A stretch of 64,000 nucleotides of DNA from CAVPTL01 sp963794415 (GTDB lineage: Bacteria; Actinomycetota; Thermoleophilia; Gaiellales; JAICJC01), in the NCBI GenBank assembly GCA_963794415.1, contig CAWCDI010000001.1, forward strand, positions 1,984,001-2,048,000, in the 5' to 3' direction. This document shows, one piece after another, positions 8,898 through 20,500 of this stretch (positions within the stretch are counted from its first letter, which is position 1; each line of letters opens with the position of its first letter). The notes under the pieces are model-generated. The model saw nothing but the letters and a program-made list of their open reading frames with translations, made no database searches and was not told the origin of the DNA. A program made the position numbers and the translations under genes.

Positions 8898-9381
8898 GTG
8901 ATCGAGTCTGGCCTGACGGCGGCGTCGAGGTGGTGGGCAGCCGGCGGTGCCGCCGTGGTAGTCGCGGTGTGGCCGAAGGTCTACTTCTGGTGGGGCGGTC
9001 AGAAAATCAAACGTCCAAATCACCGTCGTGGGTGGTGCGGCGCTGGTATCGGCCGCTCTCGTGATCTCGATCGGATACCCGATCGCATCTGACGTGTGTG
9101 GTCGAGCGGCGGCAGCGGTCGCAGCGATCCACCTTTACTCCCCCGCCGTTCAGGCGAGCGCATCCAAGGCTCGGGTGGCCGACAGCGCCGTCAAGCCCAA
9201 ACCCGCGCCGGTGGACCCGGGCGTCGCGGGATCTCATCGCCCAAGTAAAGACAGCTCTGCGGCCCGTGCCGCGGCGACTAAATGGTCGGAGAGGCAGATG
9301 CCCCCGACTACCCGTGGTGGCGCCGAAATTCGTCGGCCGCCGGAGCGCTGGAGCGATGAAGGCGGCAAGGCAGATCGGTAA
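8898..9381 (+). pseudogene. putative small membrane protein, frameshifted
   Basis: Two overlapping frames join into a plausible 160-aa protein if one A is removed from the run at 9003-9006: first part with WWAAGGAAVVVAVWPKVYFW, second part with ITVVGGAALVSAALVISIGY, then a Pro/Lys/Ala-rich tail (KPKPAPVDPG). Two hydrophobic segments suggest a membrane protein. No family recognised and no ribosome binding site before the GTG at 8898. It lies between the DyP and NACHT genes, reading the same way. Confidence 0.35.
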
Positions 9382-9424
9382 GGGTGGTGGGAACAAATCT
9401 CGCGGTGTAAGCCGCAACGGCAGG

Positions 9425-9430
9425 TAGGAT
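9425..9430 (+). promoter_or_regulatory. -10 element of the NACHT gene (leaderless)
   Basis: TAGGAT followed by six bases (ctaaac) and the GTG start codon, the leaderless arrangement also seen for three other genes here. No convincing -35. Confidence 0.45.
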
Positions 9431-9436
9431 CTAAAC

Positions 9437-12400
9437 GTGCCGCTAGCTGAGACACTCACAGTTCACGTCGGAGGAGCCGTGGCCCGAGCGGTCCTGAAGT
9501 ACTGGTTCGGGGAGCCGGCGCTCGGCAGAGGCGAGTACCGCACGATCAAGGAGTTAGTCGATGCCTCGGAGACAGGAGATTTTCTCCAAAGGCGGAAGCT
9601 CTCAAGACAATTTGAAGCAGCTGCGGAGCGTATCGGCGCGCAGCTCATCCCATACTTCGAATCTGAGTACGGCGGATTGCCCGAAGGAGAGCGTGAAGCT
9701 GCCGCGTTCGCGGTGGCAATGACGCTGGATACCACGCCTCTGTCCCAGGAAATGCTGCTAGCGGGGGACTTGAATCCGGTCAGCTTGGAGGAATACCTCC
9801 GTAGTAGGAATCCCACTGCGGACAACCTCTTGAGCGCTGCAGGGAGTGCTCTTTATAATTTCACGTTGCGTGAAAGTTGTAACTACATTATCGAACTGGC
9901 GACCACGCTTCCGCGCTTCTCGGGGCAGGCGCTGGCGGAAGTCCTGGAGCGCGAAACTGAGATCATCGAGCTGGTAAAGTCGGTTCTGGATCAGCTGCCG
10001 CGTGCACTGGCTGGTGATGCGGGAGAGTCAGAGACCGCAATGGCATTCGAGACGCAATATCGGCGCGAGATCGCCCGAACCCTCGACCAATTGGAACTCT
10101 TCGGACTCACCGTCTCTGCTTTGAGTCGGCGCTATCAGCTGAGCGTCGCGTACATGACACTGTCGGCGACGGGAAATAGCAGTCACGACGTTGCCTCTCA
10201 GTCCGATCTACCTCGGCTCGGTGGCCGTAAGGGGAAGACCCAGCGTAAATCCCGACACCAAGAGGAAGAGACCGAGGGATACCTGACTGTGGACGAAGCG
10301 CTGTCGGGGTCTCAACGTGTCCTCATCCGTGGGGAAGCCGGATCAGGCAAAACGACCTTGCTGCAATGGATAGCGGTGGCCGTCGCGCGAGAAGCGTGCC
10401 CGGAACCATTATCCGCCCTGGCGCAGCAGGTGCCCTTCCTGATCTCTCTACGGAGATACTTTGGGAGCGAACTTCCGCGTCCCGAGGAGTTCCTTGCACA
10501 CACTGCGCCGCAGCTTATTGGACTTATGCCCCAGCGGTGGGTTCACGAGAAGCTGAGCAGCGGGCAGGCGCTGATTCTCATCGACGGAGTTGACGAGGTT
10601 CCGGAACGTCAACGCCGACGGGTTAAGGAGTGGCTCGATCAGTTGACCCACACGTTCCCAGAATCCACATACTGGATCACATCTCGGCCGCCCGCGGTGT
10701 CTGACTCCTGGCTGGAGGAGAGCGGGTTCGAAGTGACAGACTTGCTGCCGATGACGGTTGCCGATGTCTTTGCGTTCGTCGATCATTGGTACGCAGCCGC
10801 TGCCTCTGGGTTGTCCGACGAAGACGTTGATCGTTTAGATCATCAGCGTGACGAGCTTAAAACCACGTTGCGCGATGCGCCGCAGCTCAGAAACCTCGCG
10901 ACCACACCGCTACTCTGCGCGATGCTCTGCGCGCTGAATCGCGATCGAAAGGCTCAGCTCCCTCGAGACCGCCTTCAGCTCTATAAGATTGCCCTCGATA
11001 TGTTGCTTGAGCGAAGAGACGTCGAACGCGACGTTCGATCGCATGAGCTACAACTCACACTTTCGGAGAAGGAAATACTGCTGATGGACCTCGCCCATTG
11101 GTTGATGGTGAACGGGCGGTCATCGGCATCTGACCAGGAAGTGCTAGACGGTTTTGCTCGCCGAGTTCGGCTCATGCCCCACGTAACTGCTTCTCCCTCT
11201 CTAGTGTTCGACTACATGCTCGTGAGATCCGGAGTTCTCAGAAGTCCTGTGCCGGGCAACATCGACTTTATCCACCGCACGTTCCAAGAGTATTTCGCCG
11301 CAAGCGAGGCGGTGGAGCAGAACAATGTCGGACTGCTCGTCAAGCAGGCGCACCTCGATCAATGGGCCGAGACGGTGGTTCTAGCGGCCGGTCTAGCGCC
11401 GAGACAACAACGCGAGGTGTTGATCTCCGATTTGCTCGCTCGCGGTGACCGTGAAATTCGGTACCGACACCGTCTGCACCTATTGGCAGTGGCGTGTCTT
11501 GAGACGTCTCCCGAACTCAGCCCGCGATTAACGCGGGAGTTGGCGACGCGACTCGAACAACTTGTGCCTCCTCGCAATCTTACGGAGGCGAAAGCGCTCG
11601 CATCCGCGGGCTCTCTAGCGGCGCCGCTTCTTGATCGTGGACCCAAACCGCGACGCGTCGCACGAGACGCTGCCAGCGTACGGGCGCTTTCGCTGATCGG
11701 AGGCGATCGTGCGCTCGATGCGATATCCACCTACGCCGCCGATCAGAGGGTCACTGTGGTACGCGAACTGATCCGTGCATGGTCGAATTTCCGCCCGGAT
11801 GAATATGCCGAGCGCGTGCTCGCAGCATCTATGCTCCTGGATGGAAGCCTCGAGCTGAGGGACCCAAGTCTCTTATACGCCCTCCGTCATCTCCGGAATC
11901 TGCGCAGGCTCGTCGTTGCTCGGGGTGGACGCGTCGAGGATCTCAAGTTCCTTAACGGCTGTGAATCGCTCGAAACCGTTCAGCTCCGAAACTTCCCTAG
12001 TGTGACCGGGGTTGACATCCCCAACGACGTAGCACAGACGCTGACGGCGTTGTCGCTGGAAGGATTCCCAGCCTTAGAGTCAGCAGAGGGACTAGCGACG
12101 TTGCGACGGCTTCGAGGCCTTCGCGTATCCCGCGCACCCCACTTATGGGATTTTTCGGCCCTTACCGACCTCTCGGATCTAAGGGATCTTTGGATCATCG
12201 GCAGCGGGGGCAGCGGCCTCGACTTACCGTTGGCGAGTCTGCGGAAGCTCCGACAACTGCACGTAGCAACTTCGTTCGACGATATCGAGGGAAAGCTGGC
12301 TGCCCTCGACGAGCTAAGGCGCGTCTGGCTGGGGCGCTCCGTAGATGTTCGTAGCTTGGAGTGGATGCCGTCGAGTTCAGGACTATCGGAGGTCACCCTA

Positions 12401-12826
12401 TGGTCGCTTGAGGACGTTACTGATTTGGATTTGCTGATGTACTCCACCAAGTTACGCCAGCTCAGCCTGCGAGCCCCCGCGGTCGCCGACATCACAGGTC
12501 TTTCGAGTCTCTCTCTCACCCACCTCGCGCTTCGCGAGTCATCGCGCGTTGAGGACTTCTCACCGATCTCTCGTCTCGTGTCGTGTACGTGGTTGGATTT
12601 GAGCGGATGTTCTCGTGTGTCGGATCTTGGCTTTTTACGGCCCCTTCAACAGATCAGGTATCTCTATCTCCGAGATTGTTTAGAGATTGAGACCTTGGCT
12701 GCGTTGGCGGAGCTACCGCGACTTGAGTACGTCGATGTGACCGGATGTAGGGAGGACCTCGACCTAGGCGGTTTGCAGACAAGAGTCGTCCGCCGGCGCG
12801 TTCCGAGATTCGTCACCTCGGCGTAA
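9437..12826 (+). CDS. NACHT-LRR ATPase, bacterial NLR-like
   Basis: 1129-aa STAND NTPase. Residues 1-270 are helical (resembling the NACHT N-terminal helical domains, NNH). The NACHT module follows: Walker A GEAGSGKTTLLQW (about 298-310), Walker B LILIDGVDEVPERQRRR (about 378-394), sensor STYWITSRP, and the winged-helix region ending in FIHRTFQEYFAA (about residue 612). From about 815 to 1115 there are leucine-rich repeats of irregular length (LRHLRNLRRLVV, LESAEGLATLRRLRGLRV, LSSLSLTHLAL, LPRLEYVDVTGC). Such proteins are the bacterial relatives of animal NLRs; several act in anti-phage defence, with LRRs as sensor and the N-terminal domain as effector. No nuclease or TIR effector is visible. 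The GTG start lies 6 bases after TAGGAT. Single-gene unit; defence role inferred from family. Confidence 0.85.
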   Translation: MPLAETLTVHVGGAVARAVLKYWFGEPALGRGEYRTIKELVDASETGDFLQRRKLSRQFEAAAERIGAQLIPYFESEYGGLPEGEREAAAFAVAMTLDTTPLSQEMLLAGDLNPVSLEEYLRSRNPTADNLLSAAGSALYNFTLRESCNYIIELATTLPRFSGQALAEVLERETEIIELVKSVLDQLPRALAGDAGESETAMAFETQYRREIARTLDQLELFGLTVSALSRRYQLSVAYMTLSATGNSSHDVASQSDLPRLGGRKGKTQRKSRHQEEETEGYLTVDEALSGSQRVLIRGEAGSGKTTLLQWIAVAVAREACPEPLSALAQQVPFLISLRRYFGSELPRPEEFLAHTAPQLIGLMPQRWVHEKLSSGQALILIDGVDEVPERQRRRVKEWLDQLTHTFPESTYWITSRPPAVSDSWLEESGFEVTDLLPMTVADVFAFVDHWYAAAASGLSDEDVDRLDHQRDELKTTLRDAPQLRNLATTPLLCAMLCALNRDRKAQLPRDRLQLYKIALDMLLERRDVERDVRSHELQLTLSEKEILLMDLAHWLMVNGRSSASDQEVLDGFARRVRLMPHVTASPSLVFDYMLVRSGVLRSPVPGNIDFIHRTFQEYFAASEAVEQNNVGLLVKQAHLDQWAETVVLAAGLAPRQQREVLISDLLARGDREIRYRHRLHLLAVACLETSPELSPRLTRELATRLEQLVPPRNLTEAKALASAGSLAAPLLDRGPKPRRVARDAASVRALSLIGGDRALDAISTYAADQRVTVVRELIRAWSNFRPDEYAERVLAASMLLDGSLELRDPSLLYALRHLRNLRRLVVARGGRVEDLKFLNGCESLETVQLRNFPSVTGVDIPNDVAQTLTALSLEGFPALESAEGLATLRRLRGLRVSRAPHLWDFSALTDLSDLRDLWIIGSGGSGLDLPLASLRKLRQLHVATSFDDIEGKLAALDELRRVWLGRSVDVRSLEWMPSSSGLSEVTLWSLEDVTDLDLLMYSTKLRQLSLRAPAVADITGLSSLSLTHLALRESSRVEDFSPISRLVSCTWLDLSGCSRVSDLGFLRPLQQIRYLYLRDCLEIETLAALAELPRLEYVDVTGCREDLDLGGLQTRVVRRRVPRFVTSA

Positions 12827-13747
12827 TCCTCGCTCACGGACGGCAGCGTTCGTTCAGACTGTTTTGTGACCGGGTTGCGTGGGTCATCCACCTGCTCAGA
12901 GCTTTCCGTTGGCCCAAGGTTCTTTGGGGTGGCAGGTGCTTCGGGGGTTGGCCGGTTGAGGCCGAGCGCGCCGGTTAGCCGCTCACGATCGAGGGACCGC
13001 TCTGCCGCCAGCTTGCGGCAGGGGTCGGGCTGGTGCGCGTGGTGTGGGGCTTCCGTAGCCGCTTTAGCGGCCCTTGGGAAGGTGTTGCGGCACGGGACCG
13101 TCCGAATCGACGGTGAGCTGCTGGCCGGCCCGAGGTTTGACCGCTGCTCGTAGGTTTCCCGCGGGTCGCAAAGGAATGAGATCGGTGATCAGCAACATCT
13201 TTTTGGCTTTTGTTCGCGTCCAGCCGCGCCGGTCTCGCTCGCGGCTCGGCTAGCCGCCCTGATGAAGCAAGCCTTTGGGATCGTAACGTTAAGGCTCACG
13301 CGCATGTCCGTTCCGAGCGTCTTCGACTACCCATCCGGCGCCGTGCTGATCGGTGGCGCCGCCGACCTTTCTCTCAGGAACGCCTCGGCAGCGGCCCGGT
13401 CGGAAAACCTTGCGTCCTCCCCAGAGGACTTCAGAAACCGACCGTGGTGAAAATGGACGACGTATTACATGCCCGAAAAGCGTAGCCGAGGGCTGGGACG
13501 GGCTCTGGCGGGTGGGGTTTCACCCAGCTCAACGATCTGATCGATGTGGAGCAGCGCGCGGTCGTCTCCGACCAAATCGTCACGTCCGCGCGGACGCTCC
13601 GTACTGCACCTCGCTGACGGTTCACGCCTCGGGCACGCGGCGGCACAACCGGCCGCAAGTACCCACGCACTCACCGCCGCGTCCCAGCCCAGCTCCTCCT
13701 TCAGCGTCGCCAGATCGGCCCCCGACGTCTGAACCTCGGGGTGCGGC
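12827..13747. other. gene-poor stretch
   Basis: About 920 bases with only low-quality overlapping frames. A minus-strand stretch near 13640-13730 reads like a short piece of coding sequence (LATLKEELGWDAAVSAWV) but has no start and decays; it may be a relic. No RNA gene or repeat seen. Confidence 0.5.
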
Positions 13748-14194
13748 CTACCCGGTTTTCGTCGCGCCTATCTGCAGCACTACTGACGCGGCTGCGAGTT
13801 CGGAGCGTGAGGGGAGTGCTTTGGGGCCGACGCTTCCCAAAGTGCGGATCAGATCGTCGTGGATGATCCGCCGAGCCTTGTCCGTCGCGGTGAGGGTCAC
13901 GCTTCGGCCGTCGTTCGGAGTCGGCTGTTTGATGACCTGGCCCTCGTCCTGGAGCCGTACGATCAGCCTGGTGACGCTTCCGGTGCTCAGGCCCAGTGCG
14001 TCTCCGAGTTCGCCTGCGGTGAGGCCGTTAGGGTAGAACGTGAGGAGCTGGATGGCTGCGTAGTCGAACACGGCAAGCTTCGAGTGTCGACGTTGGCTGG
14101 CTGCCATCTGCTGGGCGGCGACCAGCAGGTGGTGAAGGGCTTGAATCAGTTCGGGATGCATCTGCAGGAGCGCGTGGCGTACTGTGTGGCGCAC
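13748..14194 (-). CDS. MarR-family transcriptional regulator
   Basis: 148-aa winged-helix regulator. Helix 3/recognition region and wing are seen in GLTAGELGDALGLSTGSVTRLIVRLQDEG followed by the hairpin IKQPTPNDGRSVTLTATDKARR, the typical MarR order. MarR proteins are ligand-responsive dimeric repressors. The protein ends soon after the wing plus a short helix, somewhat short for the C-terminal dimerisation helix. Start uncertain: GTG at 14194 gives the longest frame; the ATG at 14161 (MHPELIQAL) is equally plausible and neither has a clear ribosome binding site. Divergent from the giant surface protein with about 390 bases between, in which I see no other gene. Confidence 0.8.
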   Translation of the reverse strand: MRHTVRHALLQMHPELIQALHHLLVAAQQMAASQRRHSKLAVFDYAAIQLLTFYPNGLTAGELGDALGLSTGSVTRLIVRLQDEGQVIKQPTPNDGRSVTLTATDKARRIIHDDLIRTLGSVGPKALPSRSELAAASVVLQIGATKTG

Positions 14195-14587
14195 GAGCCG
14201 ATGGATCCATCGGCAGTCCAGGCAGCCGAGTAAAGAGGGATCTTGGATTCCCTAGACCGGGTGATCACGCGGGAGCGTCAGCCACGCGGGATTTCATCGA
14301 TCACGAAAGCTGCGGAGCGCACTCGAAGGATAGGCCGCGCACCCCTGGTCTGAGCCCATCAGTCGCAACCCAGACCGCCTGCACAGGCGCGTCCAGCTCG
14401 GCCGTGCCTGCATCGGGGGATCTTCGTACCGGTCCGGTGCGAGTTGCTGGCGTTCTTCTGGTCACCACTGGTAGAAAGACTGGTTGGACGCCCAGGAAAG
14501 ACACTGGGCGAGAAGTCTGCTACCAACGGACACGGGTCCTGCGCCCGTTCTAGATACCGCACGTCTCCAATGCCGGAGGGCCGCCTC

Positions 14588-17500
14588 ATGTTTGTTGCCG
14601 CTCGGACCAGGTTTGTTCGACTGATGAACCACGCTGCCGCGCGAGTCGCGGTGATCGCGATCGTCTGCGGCTCAGTGGGCGTCGCCGCGTCCTCGGCAGC
14701 AGTCGGTTCGTCCGTCGCCGGGACGGTCGGCGGTGTGGTGTCGAGCTCGACCTCCGGATCGACCACACAACCGTCCACTTCGACGCAAACGACGGCCCCG
14801 GGCGCCCCGACGTCGGGGGCGACCACAGCTCCGGTCTCAACCGGCGGAACCGATCCGAATGGTCCGCTTACCGCTCAGACCGACGCTGAGGCGTTGGCTC
14901 TAGCTGCCCAGTCGGGTCGCGACGTGATCGTACTTGCCCACCTGTCCGAGGGCCAAATGGTCACTGCCCATCCCGATGGGACGCTGTCCGACGCTGTGAA
15001 CCCGGCTCCGGTGCGGATACCCGACGCGTCGTCTCCGACCGGGTTCACGCCGGTCGACACCAAGCTTGCGAACAACGGGGAGGCTGTGAAGCCGGCAGCA
15101 GTGGTGACCCCGATCAGCTTCTCGGATGGTGGCAGCGGCCCGCTAGCGACGATCACCTTGCCCGGTGACCACCAGGTTGCTTTGGACTGGACGGGCGAGC
15201 TTCCGAACCCGAAACTCGACGGAAACACCGCGACCTATGAGAACGCGTTGCCAGGCGGCATTGACGTTCACCTGCAGGCTGGCGTCGATGGCTTCGAGCA
15301 GAGCTGGATCATCACCTCGGCCCCGCAGCAAGCCTTGTCCCTGCGGATCCCGCTTGATCTGAACGGACTAACCGCCAAGCGCGACGACTCTGGAGACATC
15401 GACCTGGTCGATACGAACGGGAAGCTAGTCGGCACGATCGGACAGGTGCAGATGTGGGGCGCCGGCGGGGAGACGTCCGATGATCGCCCGTTCAGCACTG
15501 TGGTCGATTCTAAGATTGTGGCGGATGACAGCGGCGCGGCGACGCTGGTGGTCACGCCGGACCCTCAGTTCTTCTCACAGCCGGGCCTGGAATACCCGGT
15601 GACCATCGACCCGACCGTCACGACGGCGTCGACCGACATCATCTCTGACTACCTGGTCAATAGTGGAAGCCCCACCCATATTTACCGCACTGACTCGAGC
15701 GCTAAGGACTTGCAGACCGGCAGCGGCAATGGCACGGCAAAGAACCGATCGTACTTCAAGTTCACCGCGCCAACCGCCGTCTCCAGCCCGTCATATCCGA
15801 TCTACGTGACCGGAGCGACCCTGAACCTGTGGGAGAACGACGCCGCCACTACCTGCGGAACGAAGACGGCGATGGAGGTCCACAACGTCGCCGCCGCTGT
15901 CACCGGAAGCGGCAGTGACACATGGAATACACAGCCCGGAGTCGGCACAAACGAGTGGGGCTACCTGAAGACCGACACCGGCGCCAACGCCACCACCTGC
16001 GCGGCCGGCACAGTCTCTCCCAAGAACACCGACAGCGACACCAGTGGCAGCGGCACCGGAAACATGGGTCAGTTCGTCAGAAACTGGCTCGACGGATCCG
16101 CCGACTACCCATGGCAGCTTGTCATCACCGCAACAACCGAAACCTCCACCGCCCAGTGGAAGCACTTCAACTCCGACAAGTACGGATCCAACCCTCCCAC
16201 CCTGACCATCGACTACGTGTACCGCCCCAACGTTCCGACCAGCCTCAGCGCCGATCCAATCTTCGACCCGGTGCCTACCCTTACAGCCACGTACTCGGAT
16301 CCGACCACGCCGACCGCAGACGCCGGATACCTCAAATTCCAGGTAGCTCGCAACAGCGGCACCCTGACAGACACCCTGATGCCCACGAGCGGAACGGTCG
16401 CCAGCGGAACGGCGGAAACAACGCCGTCGTTCGCCAGTGCATGGTCAGCCAACGACAGCATCAACTGGGACGTCCGAGGCTGCAAGCCCGTGTCCGACAC
16501 GTCCTCAACCGGAGTAACGCTGCAGGACTGCTCAGCAGCGGCACCGACCACCAGTGGCGAGACGTTCACCTGGACACCGGACACCACCGACCCGAACCCG
16601 CCCACCAGTCTGTCCGGCACGGACGGGGCTTGGCACACCGACGCCTCAAAGACCGTCACAGCTTCGGGAGGAAGCGACACCTCCGGTGGCTCAGGGTTCA
16701 GCCACTACGAGCACCGTGACGCCACCAACGGAGGCAGCTGGTCATCGTGGTCATCGGGCGCAACCGACACGATCAGCGCTGAGGGCACCACGATTGTCCA
16801 GTTTCGCTCGGTCGACAACGTTGGCCGATCCTCGAACCCGTATCCGTCTTCCCCAACTTCCACGAGTACCGTCAAACTCGACCGCACGGCGCCAGCCACC
16901 CCCACGATCGGAACCGGGATGGGCGGTACTGGCTCATGGGTGACGAGCGCAAGCGTCGATTTTACGCCTTCCTCATCTGACACGACCTCGGGCATCGCCT
17001 ATTACAACTACCGGACATCGACCGATGGCACCACGTGGTCAGCATCTACCGCGCTTCCGTCGAGCCCGCTCAGCATCACAGCTGCCGGCACGACCTACGT
17101 CCAGTTCCAGGCCGTCGATAACGCTGGTAACCAATCGTCATGGGGCCCGAGCAACGGTGCGTCGAACACCGCGATGATCGACCGCATCGCTCCGGCTGCG
17201 CCAACGGTCGGCGGAAGCGACTCATCATGGCACAACAGCACCGTGACCATCTCAGCGTCAGCCGGTAGCGACACCGGCGGCTCCGGTCTCACCGGCTACG
17301 AGTACCAGAAGTCCGGTGACGGCGGATCCACCTGGCTGCCCACCACCCCAACCGCCGGCTCGAGTGTGGGGATTACCGCCGAGGGGACAACGCTCGTTCG
17401 ATTCCGCTCGGTCGATGGAGCAGGCAACCGATCTGGCTGGGCGCCGACGACCAACGGGCCGGACAACACCGCGAAAATCGACCTGACCTCGCCATCCGAT

Positions 17501-20500
17501 CCGACCTCATTCTCTGGCGGTTCGCTGTCGTGGCAGGATGTCGCCTCCGTCGACGTGACGGTCTCCGGCAGCACCGACACCGGTGGTTCGGGAGTCGGCC
17601 ACTACGAATACCGCACACAAACCAATGGTGGCTCGTGGTCAACCGCCTCCACCGCCGCCTCAGACGAGGCGACAGTTTCCGCTGAAGGCGAAACGCTGAT
17701 CCAGTTTCGCGCGGTAGATGTCGCCGGGAACACCTCAGCGTGGGCGCCAACCACCAGCGTTGCGGGCAACACCGTACGGATCGACCGAACCGCACCGACC
17801 GCGCCGACGACGGTCAGCGGCGGCTCGTACACTTGGACACCTGGGGAAGTCGACATCACCGCCAGTGGATCAACCGACACCGGTGGATCCGGAGTGGCCC
17901 ACTACGAGTACGAGACGTCCAACGATGGCGGGTCCACCTGGTCATCGACTCCGACAAGCGGAGCCACCGCCGCGATCACGGCCACTGGTGAGACGCTGGT
18001 GCGGTTCCGAGCCGTCGACAATGCCGGCAACAGCTCGTCAGGCTGGGTGCCCGCCTCAAACAGCGCGGCGAACACAGCCCGCATAGGCACCTACGCCCCG
18101 ACGATCAGCAGCTCGACCCATGACGACGACACGGAGGGCTCCATCGCAACGACATTCGACGCCTCTTGGGCGGATCCGGTCGGGATGACCGGAGTCACCG
18201 GCTACGCAGTGGTTCTCGATCAAGCCCCGTCTACGACGCCGGCCGCAACCGTCACGCAGACCGAGAGCACCTTCGAAGCCGCCGATCTGGATCCTGGCAC
18301 CTATTACCTACACGTCCGGGCGACCGACGGCACCGCCTGGAGCAACTCCGGGACGTTCGAGTTCACCGTACTCGGATTGATGGAGCCGACCGACGCCGGG
18401 ACAAGCGACGGCACGGTGCTCCTCGAAACACCCATGCCGCACGGGGCGACAGCAGTCAGGTTCCAGTTTCGCACCTCAGACGACAACGACTGGAATACGA
18501 TCCCGGACAACCGCCTGGCCACGATGGACGACAACTCAACGACGCAGCCGGTCGACCGTGACCCGAGCACCGGGGCTTCGTACGAGCTCAAATGGGATGC
18601 CGCAGCTACGAGCTCAGATGACTCCGGAGTGGACGCCGACAACTCCATCGCCGGTGCCAACGAGTACGTCTCGGTTCGGGCTGTGATGACCAGTACGAGC
18701 GACGACGAAATCATCGTCCCCACCAATGTCGTCTTGCTCGACATGACCAAGCCTCGCGCACTGGCAATCACCCCCGACGCCCCGACGGACGGTGGGTACA
18801 TCACGGGAACTTCACCGGCCGTGTCTTGGAGCCCAGACCCGGCCGACACCGACATCGCGGGCTACTCGGTAGTGGTGGACGGCACAAGTGACACCGTCCC
18901 AGCCGCAACGATCTCGACCACCGACACCTCCACGACCGCAACCAGCTCCGTAGCGGCGACGAAGTATGTCCATGTCCGACCAGTAGACGAAGCCGGAAAC
19001 TGGGGCACAACCCAGACAGTGAAGATGGAATTCGAGCCGATGCTCGTCACGTCGCCCCTCCCGGAATCAAGTGCCGACGGATCAGCCCCTCTGGATCTTG
19101 GAATCACCACCTCGGAGACGAGCTACATCTGTTGGGCCTACCAAACACCCGCACAGGACGACACTGGCGGCTGGACGGACGTGCCCGCAGCCGACGTGTC
19201 CGAGGACGAAACCGCGATCGACTCCTGGCCGGTAACCGCGCCCGCCGGCACCCATGACCTCAGCTGGAGTAATTTCGCTGACGCAACAGGCATCGACGAC
19301 TACCCCGGACTCATCCGCCTGAGCGCATGGTCAGTGCCGACGGCCACGAGCGACTGCGACGGCGACGACACCGAACAGATCGGTGAAACGACCGTCGAGT
19401 TCTCGCCGTCAGACACCGAGAGCGAATCCGAGGCAATGGCGCCTCTACACAGCCACGCGTTCGCTCTTGATGAGGAGACCGAGACCGACCCGATCGCGAC
19501 GGGAGACGGCAGAATCTTCTTCTCCGCGTACAACCTCTCGAGCGGACACACCCTCTATCATGCAGCTATGGCTGACGGCACCGAGCCGACCAGTCTCGGT
19601 GAGGGTGACGCATCCCAGGGCGTAAGCGCCTCCGCCGACGGGGCAGTCGTCGCACAAGAGGAACCCGGCGATGGTCGGTGCGATAGTTCCATCCTGCTTA
19701 CCACCCTCGACGGTACCACGAGCGTCACGGTCGACGGCAGCGTCCGCTACGTCGCAGTGTCTCCCGATGGCACCAGCCTCGCGTTCACCGCTGAGATGTG
19801 CGATCCGATAACCGGCGACTATCTCGATCGCACCGCTCTCTTCGTGGTGAGCACCTCGACACCGCCGTCAACCACGGTGGAGTTTGGCGACAACCGGATC
19901 GCCGGCGGCACAGACTTGGCGACCGTGCCCGAGGGCCCGGTGTTCACTGCCGACAGCAAGGAGCTCATCTGGCGCGATCGCGTCGACGGCGGGCCAGACA
20001 CAATCGAACTCACGCCTATCGATCCGGAGAACCCGGATGACTTGTCGGAAGGCACTCTCTTCACGAGTTCCGAGTCCGAACCGCTGAACGAGACAGGACT
20101 CGCCGCAACCGCGAGTACGACCGACACGACCCTAGTCCTCGCGATTCCTGTCGGAAACAACGACATCAAGCTGATCTATTCCGACTCCCTCCAATCGGTG
20201 CTCGATAGCGATCCCGCGAACTCGACCGACACGGTCTCGGTGCCGCAGCTAGAGGACGCCGATCCCATCCAGCTTGGCCCGTGGTCTCCCAGCGGGGCAT
20301 ATCTGCTCGTCGGCCGACGGGATCCGGACGGAGGATACGACCTCGACGCGCTCAACTCGATAACTGAGGTGTATCACCACTTGCGGCACGTCGAAGATGT
20401 CGAGTACGCGCCGACGAGCTGGACAGGGCTCTCAACCGACCCTACCGTCCTTGGTTTGCAATATCGTCCCCACATGTTCTTTGACTCACTCGAAAAATGG

